From Oscillospiraceae bacterium (GTDB taxonomy: Bacteria; Bacillota; Clostridia; Oscillospirales; CAG-272), in NCBI GenBank assembly GCA_015063495.1, contig SVUB01000003.1, forward strand, positions 1 to 47,266: a stretch of 47,266 nucleotides of DNA, read 5' to 3'. The stretch's first letter is position 1. Each line of letters opens with the position of its first letter. The position numbers were made by a program, and so were the translations under genes. The notes beneath the pieces were generated by a model. It was not told the DNA's origin. It searched no databases and worked only from the letters and a program-made list of their open reading frames with translations. Shown in pieces: positions 19,713-27,957 of the stretch.

Positions 19713-21656
19713 TCACCAATCATCAAAATGATTTTGCTTTCGTTTCGGTGTTTTTTTGTGTGTAGACTTCGGGACACTCGACGATGTAGGAACAGCGCTT
19801 GCTCCGGTTAATTTTTGCTGTAAAGCGTCATAATCGGGAGATAACGTCTTTTCTGCCGCATTTGCGTAGTTTCTACAGTCGAGAGCTTCGTTTCGCTCGT
19901 GTCCGGGGATCTTTTTCCACACGTACTTCTTGGTTTTTGGGTCGTATACGTTGGCCTCTGAAAGAAGGCTTTTAAAATAAGCAGATCCATAGTCATCTCG
20001 CTTCGGAAAATGGCAATATTTACTTCCGGGCTCTTGCACTCTGAGATTTGCCATAATAATATGCTTTCCGGAATCGACGCCAAGTTTATACCACCAACAG
20101 GTGCCAATAGCTTTTCCGCCGATAACGATCTTCTGTTTTTTTGGCGGAGCTGTATAGGGAACGTCGCCTCCGGCACCTTTGATAGCAAAAACCTTTTTTC
20201 CCAGACGTTCTCGGCATTTTTGACGCACCTCGTTTGTGAAGTGTCCGCCTTCATCTACAAACGTCGTAGATATTCTGAGACCGACGCCGTTTCTGTATCG
20301 ATATACGTGATCGAGAACATTGTCCAGCTCTTCCCATACCTCGTCTGTATCGGGGCGCCCCATTATGATGCCTTTTTTAATACCCCAGTTTTCGCCGAAA
20401 TGACGATATCCGACCACCTCATATTCAAGACGGTCATCCTGTGTATCAACGCCGCAGGTAAGACATAGAACACCGTCGGGAAGTTCAATTGGATTTCCGT
20501 TATCATCTGTGCCGTAATCTTCCCTACGAGACATAACACTATTTTCATCTTCGATCTCACCTCGATTTTCCCAAAGCAAGCCAAAACGAGTATTATATAC
20601 GACCTGCATTCTTTCGGGGTCTCCGAGTGCCTTGAGATATTCGATGATGCTTGATTTCCATGATGCCCAAGGAGACACCCATGAAGTAAGTTTGAACGAA
20701 CGTGTTTGATTCCGCACATATGCTTCGGGATTATCTGCTATCCACTTTGCGTCCTGCGTCTTTATTTCATGCTCGGTACAGGTTCCACCGCATTCGGGGC
20801 AGATATAGAATATGTCCGTAACATCAAACGATTTGGCGTTTCCGACCTTGTTCTCGGTGTATTCAAAGCGTATCTGTTCAAATGTTATCTCACTGTATTC
20901 GCCACAATGAGGGCATTTATTACACCAACGTTCCATCGTGCCTTCGTTGTAGGACTTCTCAATATTGCTGGATCCTTTTATCGTAGGAGTCGATACTTCG
21001 ACAGCCTTTGAGTTATAAAACGTTAGCTGACGTATACGAGCAAGCTCCCAAGGGTCGCCCTCGTTTCCGGCTGATGCCTCCCAGCGGTCGCGTTCGTCGC
21101 CGAAGATGTATCGAATAGGCTTTGAACAAAGGTCGTGGGCCTCGCCTGAACCACATAAAGTAAGTATTCCACCGGGATAAGATTTTTGGAGTATAGTATT
21201 GCCGGAATCACGGCTTTTAGCTTCTGCAACTTTGCTTTTCAGCACCTTGCAGTCACGTATCATAGGTGCAATGCGAAGCTTTGAATAGTCTCTTGCATCC
21301 CCCTTCGTCGGGTGAATATACAATATACTGGAGGGATCCTCCGATATTGCATAACCGACCATGTTGTTAAGCATTTCGCTCTTACCAACCTGTGAAGATG
21401 CCCAAACAACGATTCGTCTTACTTTCGGGTCTGTGAAAGCATCCATCGGTTCACGTAGATACGGCGTTCTGCTCGTTCTCCATTGACCGACTTCAGCCGA
21501 TGCTTCAGCCGAAAGTCTACGGTGTTTATCTGCCCATTCCGAAACGGTAAGATTTTCAGGAGGCTTCATGCCGGCTATAGCTTTAGCTATCGCGGCATTC
21601 AGCTTCTTTACATCATTCGTCGTCATCATCTGCCCCGAGAGTAACGTCACGCCCAT
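19713..21656 (-). CDS. Terminase large subunit (lambda gpA family)
   Basis: VWASSQVGKSEMLNNMVGYAI (Walker A), CGVDTQDDRLEYEVVGY nuclease region, 647 aa. Confidence 0.93.
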   Translation of the reverse strand: MGVTLLSGQMMTTNDVKKLNAAIAKAIAGMKPPENLTVSEWADKHRRLSAEASAEVGQWRTSRTPYLREPMDAFTDPKVRRIVVWASSQVGKSEMLNNMVGYAISEDPSSILYIHPTKGDARDYSKLRIAPMIRDCKVLKSKVAEAKSRDSGNTILQKSYPGGILTLCGSGEAHDLCSKPIRYIFGDERDRWEASAGNEGDPWELARIRQLTFYNSKAVEVSTPTIKGSSNIEKSYNEGTMERWCNKCPHCGEYSEITFEQIRFEYTENKVGNAKSFDVTDIFYICPECGGTCTEHEIKTQDAKWIADNPEAYVRNQTRSFKLTSWVSPWASWKSSIIEYLKALGDPERMQVVYNTRFGLLWENRGEIEDENSVMSRREDYGTDDNGNPIELPDGVLCLTCGVDTQDDRLEYEVVGYRHFGENWGIKKGIIMGRPDTDEVWEELDNVLDHVYRYRNGVGLRISTTFVDEGGHFTNEVRQKCRERLGKKVFAIKGAGGDVPYTAPPKKQKIVIGGKAIGTCWWYKLGVDSGKHIIMANLRVQEPGSKYCHFPKRDDYGSAYFKSLLSEANVYDPKTKKYVWKKIPGHERNEALDCRNYANAAEKTLSPDYDALQQKLTGASAVPTSSSVPKSTHKKTPKRKQNHFDDW

Positions 21657-22239
21657 AACGTTCTTTTACCCTCTCTCTGTATTTTTCGGGATCGTATTCA
21701 TAAGACGAAAGTTCGTCCATGAGAAGATACACCTCTTTTTGAATCCGCGCTGATATTTCAGCGGGATCGGAAATGCCTGCAAGATCAACGGAAAGCCGTC
21801 CCGGAAGAGCGAGCATCGCTCCTCTTATGGCGTATATCAGATCGGCAGTCATCGACGCAACGTCCTCAGAACGGTGCATTTTACCCTTGAGCTCTTTCAT
21901 TTCGTAATCAAGCATCGTTGTCTTTATCTTTTTTGCTTTGACGTCGGCTTGTCGCTTTTCTATTTCAAGCTTCTGAATGTCCGGGTTATCGCTTCGCTCT
22001 TCTACCCTCTCTTCGAGCATTTCGCAGTATGCTTTAATGTTCGGCAAAAGCTCATATAATGATCCGTGTTTTGTCTTGGTTTTGTTCAGTGTTCCCTGCG
22101 AGGTGAGCTGTCCGATCCACTGATTTGATTTTCCTGTTATTGCACATATATCGGCAGTTTTAAGAAAAACGGGAGTTCCAGCTTGCAAAATATAAACCGA
22201 ATTTTTATCCAAAACAGCATTTTTTTCACCTTTTGCCAC
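21613..22239 (-). CDS. Terminase small subunit, Nu1-like
   Basis: N-term winged-HTH TADICAITGKSNQWIGQLTSQGTLNKTKTKHGSLYEL; upstream of and overlapping large subunit. Confidence 0.8.
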   Translation of the reverse strand: MAKGEKNAVLDKNSVYILQAGTPVFLKTADICAITGKSNQWIGQLTSQGTLNKTKTKHGSLYELLPNIKAYCEMLEERVEERSDNPDIQKLEIEKRQADVKAKKIKTTMLDYEMKELKGKMHRSEDVASMTADLIYAIRGAMLALPGRLSVDLAGISDPAEISARIQKEVYLLMDELSSYEYDPEKYRERVKERYGRDVTLGADDDDE

Positions 22240-22275
22240 AGGAAATCACCCCCCTTTTTTCATATTTTTTGCAGC

Positions 22276-22302
22276 AAAAAAGCAGATATTAAATATCTGC
22301 TT
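22276..22302 (-). terminator. Intrinsic terminator upstream of terminase genes
   Basis: aaaaaagcagatattaaatatctgct palindrome with U tract on the minus strand. Confidence 0.7.
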
Positions 22303-22496
22303 TAATGATTTTCAATTAAAGTCGCTTGAATTTTTCGCCCACTAACTGTGCGCTTTTTGGGGTCAGCGAGCCCGCAAGGTGCTTTCACATCTTTACAGTA
22401 CCTTGATACCCCCCTCTCACTCCCCTTTCATCTGCTTTTCGCAGTATACAGTATATCACAGAGGAGGCGGACAAAACGGACAACTTTTATCTACTA

Positions 22497-22575
22497 TGCC
22501 ATTTTGAGTGAAACGAAGAATCTCATAAAGAGTAAACTAACCACTGTAAGATCCCTTACTGAATTCAGGATGACA
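22497..22575. repeat. Degenerate dispersed palindromic repeat (TGTCATCCTGA.../...TGAGTGAAACGAAGAATCTC type)
   Basis: Imperfect inverted repeat resembling the widely scattered TGTCATCCTGAGCGNAGCGAAGGATCT element. Confidence 0.5.
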
Positions 22576-22987
22576 TAGAGGAGTGCTTTCTGTTGTATCT
22601 CTCAAGATAATGCTCACAAGCCTTGCGCACGCTGTCCTCACTGTTTCCGCCGCCTATCCTCTGTGCAGTCTGCCGCCACGTATACATATCGATGAAATGA
22701 TAAGCCACAATGAGCTTCACGTGAAAGTCGTCGATGTTATGTATGAACTGCTCTATCTCCGTCTCTTTCGCCACGTATTCAAGCTTTTGTGCTTCAAGCT
22801 CGTTTTTAAGGTCTATCAGCTGTGCCATCTCCGTAGCAGTGACGTTGCGTGAGGTAGGACTTCTCGGCATACCCGAGAAATTCGTACTCGCAGGATCAAG
22901 AAGAGCCTCCACCTCTGCTATGCGAGCCTCTGTCCTCTTTATCAGCTTTTTGAGATCGTTCAAGCGGTATAATTCCTTTAAGGTCAT
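22565..22987 (-). CDS. ArpU/RinA-like phage transcriptional regulator (late gene activator candidate)
   Basis: 140 aa with C-terminal sigma-region-4-like DFHVKLIVAYHFIDMYTWRQTAQRIGGGNSEDSVRKACEHYL, just before terminase. Confidence 0.65.
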   Translation of the reverse strand: MTLKELYRLNDLKKLIKRTEARIAEVEALLDPASTNFSGMPRSPTSRNVTATEMAQLIDLKNELEAQKLEYVAKETEIEQFIHNIDDFHVKLIVAYHFIDMYTWRQTAQRIGGGNSEDSVRKACEHYLERYNRKHSSMSS

Positions 22988-22995
22988 AGCTCACC

Positions 22996-23457
22996 TCAGA
23001 ACGGCAGGCCTTCGTTGCCCGCATCGAAGCAGACGGGCTCAAAGCTCGGTGCACCGGTGCCGCCCGCAAACCTCGGAGCATCATCCGAGGGCGCAGAGAC
23101 AGAACCGAGCGCTTCGGTCTCGGCCTTTGAATCGACAAACTTAAATGAATCGGCAACAAAGACGGTAGCAGTCCGCTTCTGAGAGTCTCTTGTCTCAAAA
23201 GTATTAGTCCGTATAGCCCCTGCAAGGAATATCGAGGATCCTTTTCGGAAATACTTTCCGATAGTCTCGGCCATAGTTCCGTATACCGTCACCGTAAAGA
23301 AGTCGGTAGGCGGCTCCTTCCCCTGCTCTCCACGATCACGCCTCACCGCTACTCTGACCTCAAGCACCGAAGAACCGATCCCTGCTATCATCTTGACCTC
23401 GAGATCTCGGCATATCCTGCCCGCTATCTCAAATCTCGTTAAATTAAAATTCGCCAT
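22996..23457 (-). CDS. ssb: Single-stranded DNA-binding protein
   Basis: MANFNLTRFEIAGRICRDLEVK...DFFTVTVYGTMAETIGKYFRKGSSIFLAGAIRTNTF OB-fold pattern. Confidence 0.92.
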   Translation of the reverse strand: MANFNLTRFEIAGRICRDLEVKMIAGIGSSVLEVRVAVRRDRGEQGKEPPTDFFTVTVYGTMAETIGKYFRKGSSIFLAGAIRTNTFETRDSQKRTATVFVADSFKFVDSKAETEALGSVSAPSDDAPRFAGGTGAPSFEPVCFDAGNEGLPF

Positions 23458-23495
23458 CTGTTCCTTCCTCCTCTGTTTTTGTTTGTATTCTCTTA

Positions 23496-23618
23496 CTTAC
23501 TTTATGCGTAAATTTTTAATCCGCACTCCCGCCGAGCACGCCATAGGACGATTCATTGGGACGCTATGTAAAGTAAGCAAAATATAAGGGCGGTATTTCG
23601 TCTTAAAAATTTACGCAT
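23496..23618. promoter_or_regulatory. Nested/overlapping inverted repeats in the HUH-ssb intergenic region (origin or regulatory RNA candidate)
   Basis: 23504-23519 ATGCGTAAATTTTTAA pairs with 23603-23618; 23496-23504 CTTACTTTA pairs with 23569-23577. Confidence 0.6.
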
Positions 23619-23666
23619 TTACAAGGCTATAAAAACGCCGACCTTTTCGGCAATTTTTATTTCCCC

Positions 23667-24419
23667 TTACGGGGAGTCTTTCGGGGGCCTTCCCCGTTTT
23701 CTTTTTTCTGAAAGTCTTATGTATTTATAATATAGGAAACCAAAATCCGTCACCGAAGCGGAGACGAGCACGTATCCACGGGGAGCCTTTGGAGGCTTGT
23801 CCTTTGTGTAAGCTCTCTTTACCTCGGTCGCCTTTTCTTCCTCGGGCGAGCGCAGATTTCTCGTTGACATATAGTGGTGACCGCCCTGCTCGACAGACCA
23901 GTGGTCGAAAAGATAGTTAGCAAGGCCGGTATAATCCTGTCCGTAGTTGACGCCGTCGTAGAAATTATGATGGCGCAGAGGCTCGACACGCTTAACCGTG
24001 CCGAGCTGCCAGCTTTTCTCTATAAAGTCCTTCGGAACGCCGTCCGAGAGCATATGAAAGTGAATACGGTGAGTGCTTTTACCTCTTCCCATATAGATGA
24101 TTATCTTTGCGCCGGGAAATGCATATTGAAGACGTCTGCGGTAAAGAGCTCGAAGTCTGCGTGCCTCGTCGAATGTGTGAACCTCGTGGGCGTCGTCAAA
24201 GGTAAGCGTGCTGTAAAAGGACGACGGAGAAAAATTCTCATTGACAAGCCTTGCATGCTTGCGCCTTGCGATACCTATGCGGTGTGCCGCCCTCTCCGCT
24301 TCGTTCTTGAAACGAACACGAGGCGAGCTTGCGCCGATATTCTTAACCCTGTCCGAAACGCTGTACACGATCTGCTCACATACCACGCCCGAGAATATAC
24401 GCTTCTTAACTCGCCTCAT
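23667..24419 (-). CDS. HUH endonuclease / rolling-circle replication-associated protein
   Basis: FYSTLTFDD (motif I region), STHRIHFHMLSDG (HUH), YTGLANYLFDHW (Tyr motif). Confidence 0.75.
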   Translation of the reverse strand: MRRVKKRIFSGVVCEQIVYSVSDRVKNIGASSPRVRFKNEAERAAHRIGIARRKHARLVNENFSPSSFYSTLTFDDAHEVHTFDEARRLRALYRRRLQYAFPGAKIIIYMGRGKSTHRIHFHMLSDGVPKDFIEKSWQLGTVKRVEPLRHHNFYDGVNYGQDYTGLANYLFDHWSVEQGGHHYMSTRNLRSPEEEKATEVKRAYTKDKPPKAPRGYVLVSASVTDFGFLYYKYIRLSEKRKRGRPPKDSP

Positions 24420-24434
24420 GTCTTTTTCCTTTCT

Positions 24435-24833
24435 TTATTTCTGCCTGTTTTTCTTCACCTCGAGAGCCTTGTCTCTATCAAAAAACGCCGTCTTTCCTAT
24501 GCTGTCAAAAGAGATCCGCCCGATCGTACTGCCGTAAAGTGATCTGACCGACAAATATTTTCCGGGATGTGCTCCGTCGCCTCTTATCTCAAATCCCGTT
24601 ACCTTGAACGACACGACCGCTCCGTCCGCAGCCACCTTGTAAACGGTGTCCCCTATATTGCAAGGAAGCTCCAGCATATTCGCACGTGTTGCAACGTTCG
24701 GCACACTAACGTCTATCTCAAGTATTCTTTTAATAAGCTCAGCGTTTGCTCTTGAATTAAGAATGAGCTTAAGCTCTCCGTCTTCATATAGACCGTAGTC
24801 GCAAACTACGTCCTTAATTTCATAAGTTATCAC
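24435..24833 (-). CDS. Phage protein, unknown function
   Basis: Long ORF packed between neighbours; NIGDTVYKVAADGAVVSFKVTGFEI. Confidence 0.55.
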   Translation of the reverse strand: MITYEIKDVVCDYGLYEDGELKLILNSRANAELIKRILEIDVSVPNVATRANMLELPCNIGDTVYKVAADGAVVSFKVTGFEIRGDGAHPGKYLSVRSLYGSTIGRISFDSIGKTAFFDRDKALEVKKNRQK

Positions 24834-25294
24834 TCCGCACCGCCTTTCAAAAGCTCGGGGTTATCGTGTATGTTTCCAATGACAGTAAAATAGTCTGTGT
24901 TCCACATTTCATCTTCTTCGCTTTTCCAAAAACTTGTCCATTTTTGGTCATCTGGATGTACATCGTCATAATCCAAAGGCTCAAACCCCACACATCCATA
25001 TTGAATAGTTATTTTTACAAACACATGGTCACCACCAAGAATGCTAAAGTCACAAATATCCCCCTCAAAAATCTTCTTGCCGTTCTTGTCGGTCAAGCCT
25101 GTGTATTGTTCTATGGAAGATTGTTCTACAAAAATATCTTTTCCTCCTGTGCAAATACAGTAGCAATTTTCTTTTCGCAGATTAAAGGCTTCGGGGCTTT
25201 CGTGATTAAAATTCGGGTGGAATGTTTTCATTATTCCACCGTGCACCCAAGAGCCGTCACTTATTCTCTTCCCCCTAAACAAAATCTCTCGCAT
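24830..25294 (-). CDS. YopX family protein
   Basis: MREILFRGKRISDGSWVHGG...IEQYTGLTDKNGKKIFEGDIC...VIGNIHDNPELL. Confidence 0.9.
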   Translation of the reverse strand: MREILFRGKRISDGSWVHGGIMKTFHPNFNHESPEAFNLRKENCYCICTGGKDIFVEQSSIEQYTGLTDKNGKKIFEGDICDFSILGGDHVFVKITIQYGCVGFEPLDYDDVHPDDQKWTSFWKSEEDEMWNTDYFTVIGNIHDNPELLKGGAE

Positions 25295-25295
25295 A

Positions 25296-25646
25296 TCATT
25301 CACCGCCTTTCTCGGTTGGGTGGTCGAGTGGCAAACAAGCCATTTTGCAATAACTGATATATTCTTCTTTATCAATCAAAACAGTATCATAATTTTTGTA
25401 TTTCTTGCAAAGGTCTATTGTCATATGCACAGGCTCATCCTTTTTGATAATATCGCCATAACCACTATCTAACCAATCTTGCAAAGAATACACTTCCGCT
25501 TTGTTTGGATATTGTGTGTAATCAGCAAAGCATCTTTTTTCATCATCTTTTGTTTGATGCCAACCCCACAAAACGCAAGGCTTTCCGAACTTCCATTTCC
25601 ATTCTGTGTGCTTAATGCTAATTGCTAAATACTTTCGTTCTTTCAT
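25296..25646 (-). CDS. Phage protein, unknown function
   Basis: MKERKYLAISIKHTEWKWKFGKPCVLWGWHQTKDDEKR; packed in operon. Confidence 0.6.
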   Translation of the reverse strand: MKERKYLAISIKHTEWKWKFGKPCVLWGWHQTKDDEKRCFADYTQYPNKAEVYSLQDWLDSGYGDIIKKDEPVHMTIDLCKKYKNYDTVLIDKEEYISYCKMACLPLDHPTEKGGE

Positions 25647-25957
25647 TTCCCCTCATCTTCCTTTCTCATATGCGCTCCGCAGTTAGGGCAATAGTTGTAT
25701 TCCACTTTTGCGTAACTATCCGCATCAATATAAGAATAACGGCACTCGGAGCATTTGAACTCGGCTTCAACCGAGCTTCTATTTATTAGCCACTCCCCCT
25801 CGCTCTGCTTGCGGTAGTCTGCGTTGTATGCTCTCTCTGCGTAATACATAGCGAGACAACGCTTGTTGCCACATTGTTCACACGACTTAATACTTGGGTG
25901 CTTTGGAATATCGCATAAATCCCAAGCCATTTCCTCAATCTGCTTCTCTTTGCTCAT
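25643..25957 (-). CDS. Small zinc-ribbon protein
   Basis: Internal start MSKEKQIEEMAWDLC; CEQCGNKRC and FKCSECRYSY...YNYCPNCGAHM. Confidence 0.7.
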   Translation of the reverse strand: MSKEKQIEEMAWDLCDIPKHPSIKSCEQCGNKRCLAMYYAERAYNADYRKQSEGEWLINRSSVEAEFKCSECRYSYIDADSYAKVEYNYCPNCGAHMRKEDEGK

Positions 25958-26204
25958 TGTCTGCTCTCCTGTTCCACATCGACGCTGCAACGGCTGCGGC
26001 CTGTTCTTTTGTATATCTGGTAGATTCGTCAAGCTCCCCACCGCTCTTTTCGGTATACGCAGGATGGTCTATAAGCACCGCATGCGTAACCACATGGCAA
26101 GAGCGACACCTTACACGTATTGCATCATCGAGGTAAACGTGGCAATTTACTATCTCTCCCTCTCCACCGCAAAACGGACAGGGCTTAAGTTCTGTTTCTT
26201 TCAT
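25935..26204 (-). CDS. Lar-like restriction alleviation protein
   Basis: Internal start MKETELKPCPFCGGEGEIV...VRCRSCHVVTHA...AAAVAASMWNRRAD. Confidence 0.75.
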   Translation of the reverse strand: MKETELKPCPFCGGEGEIVNCHVYLDDAIRVRCRSCHVVTHAVLIDHPAYTEKSGGELDESTRYTKEQAAAVAASMWNRRADNEQREAD

Positions 26205-26709
26205 TGATGCACCTCTCCGCAAAGCTTTTTGCCTTTTCGGGGTCAAGGAAAACGATCTTACCGAAATCCTCTCGTCTGAGCCGTCTCGCAATGTCGGACG
26301 ACGCCCCTCTCGCCCTGTATTCGTATCTCCCGTCACGACTTGTCACCGTCACGTCGCTGACCTCCATGCGCTCTATCGTCGGGTGCTCGATATCGGGATT
26401 CATAAACTGCCAGCAGTCATATATCACGTCCCCGGGACGAACGGGAAGCTCCACGAGCTTCTTTTTCATCTCGGCTATCTCTGCCCTAAGTCCGTTTATA
26501 GTCTCAACCGCACCGTCATAGAGCTGCTTTACCGTTTCCACGTCATCGGGAGAGAGCCCCGACGCCTCATAGTCCTTTAATTTACATATACAGCTGTAAA
26601 GCTCGGGCGAAAGGGCGGACATATCCACCCCGTCGACCGAAAAATTCCCTCTCCCGTCTCTCTTTACGAGACAGCTTCGCTTTGGATATCCGATATTTCC
26701 ATTGCACAT
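26185..26709 (-). CDS. Phage protein, unknown function
   Basis: LKDYEASGLSPDDVETVKQLYDGA...; recurrent type of phage early protein. Confidence 0.6.
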   Translation of the reverse strand: MCNGNIGYPKRSCLVKRDGRGNFSVDGVDMSALSPELYSCICKLKDYEASGLSPDDVETVKQLYDGAVETINGLRAEIAEMKKKLVELPVRPGDVIYDCWQFMNPDIEHPTIERMEVSDVTVTSRDGRYEYRARGASSDIARRLRREDFGKIVFLDPEKAKSFAERCINERNRT

Positions 26710-26945
26710 CTCTCCGCATCCCCTTCCCTTGCAAAAATAACGTCAGTAGATCTCGCACGCAAAAGGCTCGGCGCAGGTCCCGCCCTCGTTATGCACACCG
26801 CCGAGACTCGCACGCCTCCGTGCCCATCACGGCCGTAAACTATCTCGTGTAACTCCTTGCACCAGAAGTCGGTACCTGCCACCTTGTTTATGATCCTCAC
26901 CGGCACACCGTGAAGAAACGCCCACTTAAGCTCCTCGCCCGTCAT
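26664..26945 (-). CDS. Phage protein, unknown function
   Basis: Internal start MTGEELKWAFLHGVPVRIINKVAGTDFWCKELHEIVYGRDG. Confidence 0.55.
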   Translation of the reverse strand: MTGEELKWAFLHGVPVRIINKVAGTDFWCKELHEIVYGRDGHGGVRVSAVCITRAGPAPSLLRARSTDVIFAREGDAERCAMEISDIQSEAVS

Positions 26946-26946
26946 A

Positions 26947-27957
26947 TCAGCCTCCGAGACTCGCACCGAAGGCTTTAAGTGCAGCGGTGAGCTTCTCTGC
27001 AGTTTCGGGATCATCCTTTCCTATCTCGGATATCTTCGCTTTAGCCTTCTCTGCGGTGTCCTGCAGAGTATCAAATATAGTCTTAAAAGCTGTGACTGCG
27101 GGATTTGCAGTCTTTAGCTTCTTTTTCGTCTCTTCAAGCTGTTCTGAGGCCTGCTTTGCAGCAAGCTCTGCGGCAATGCGGGAGGCTTCCGCTTCCTGTG
27201 CTTTCTTTTTCACCGCTTCAAGCTCGGCACCAAGCTTCTTCTCGGTCTCTTCCTTTGCCGCCTTCTCGGCTTCGGCTCTTATCTCTGCCAGCTTTTCGGG
27301 CGGTATCTTCGGGTCGCTCTGTGCCTTCTTCAGCTTTTCCTTTGTCTGTGCGACCTTTTCCTTCGAAAGACGAAGGCTCGCTTCAAGTGAAGCCACCTTT
27401 TCCTTTAGAGCGTCGGCTTCAAGCGCCCTCTCCTCTGCTTCCTTTCTCGCAAGCTCTGCCGCTTCTGCACGGTCCTCTATCTCTGCCTGCTTGGCTTTTG
27501 CCTCCTCAGCTTCTTTTATAGCGTCGTTGCGTTCCTTTATCGCCGCCTGCAGCTCTTTAACCGAGATATTCTCCGCATCTACCTCCTCAGCAAAGGCTTC
27601 CCTCTCGTCAGCCGGCACGGCAAGGAGCTGAAGAGCCTTTGTGTAAGGCAAATTCTCAATCGTTTGCGAATTTGAAACTGCGCCGAAAATAGATATCTGC
27701 GCAGAGCCGTATTCCTCAAAAAGCTTCATAAAATTGTTAGCGGTCGACTGCGAGAAATTGACCTCGTCGGAAAGCCAGCGTCCCCACTCTCCGTGAGGAA
27801 GAACGCTCTTTGCTTCTACAAGTCTGCGACCTATTTCGATAGCGTACATAAGAGCCGTTCTGTTCGCCTGAAGGCACAGCTCCTTTATCTCCGCCGTTAC
27901 TATTCCTATCTCTCTCGCCGGCATATTCGGTGCCGCACCGATAATTGCGTTATTCAT
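26947..27957 (-). CDS. DUF3102-like protein with long coiled coil
   Basis: ANRTALMYAIEIGRRLVEAKSVLPHGEWGRWLSDEVNFSQSTANNFMKLFEEYG. Confidence 0.85.
   Translation of the reverse strand: MNNAIIGAAPNMPAREIGIVTAEIKELCLQANRTALMYAIEIGRRLVEAKSVLPHGEWGRWLSDEVNFSQSTANNFMKLFEEYGSAQISIFGAVSNSQTIENLPYTKALQLLAVPADEREAFAEEVDAENISVKELQAAIKERNDAIKEAEEAKAKQAEIEDRAEAAELARKEAEERALEADALKEKVASLEASLRLSKEKVAQTKEKLKKAQSDPKIPPEKLAEIRAEAEKAAKEETEKKLGAELEAVKKKAQEAEASRIAAELAAKQASEQLEETKKKLKTANPAVTAFKTIFDTLQDTAEKAKAKISEIGKDDPETAEKLTAALKAFGASLGG

Noticed and set aside
26987-27631. 214-aa plus-strand ORF rich in Ser/Ala/Phe
   Set aside because: Antisense shadow of the DUF3102 coiled-coil gene; low complexity
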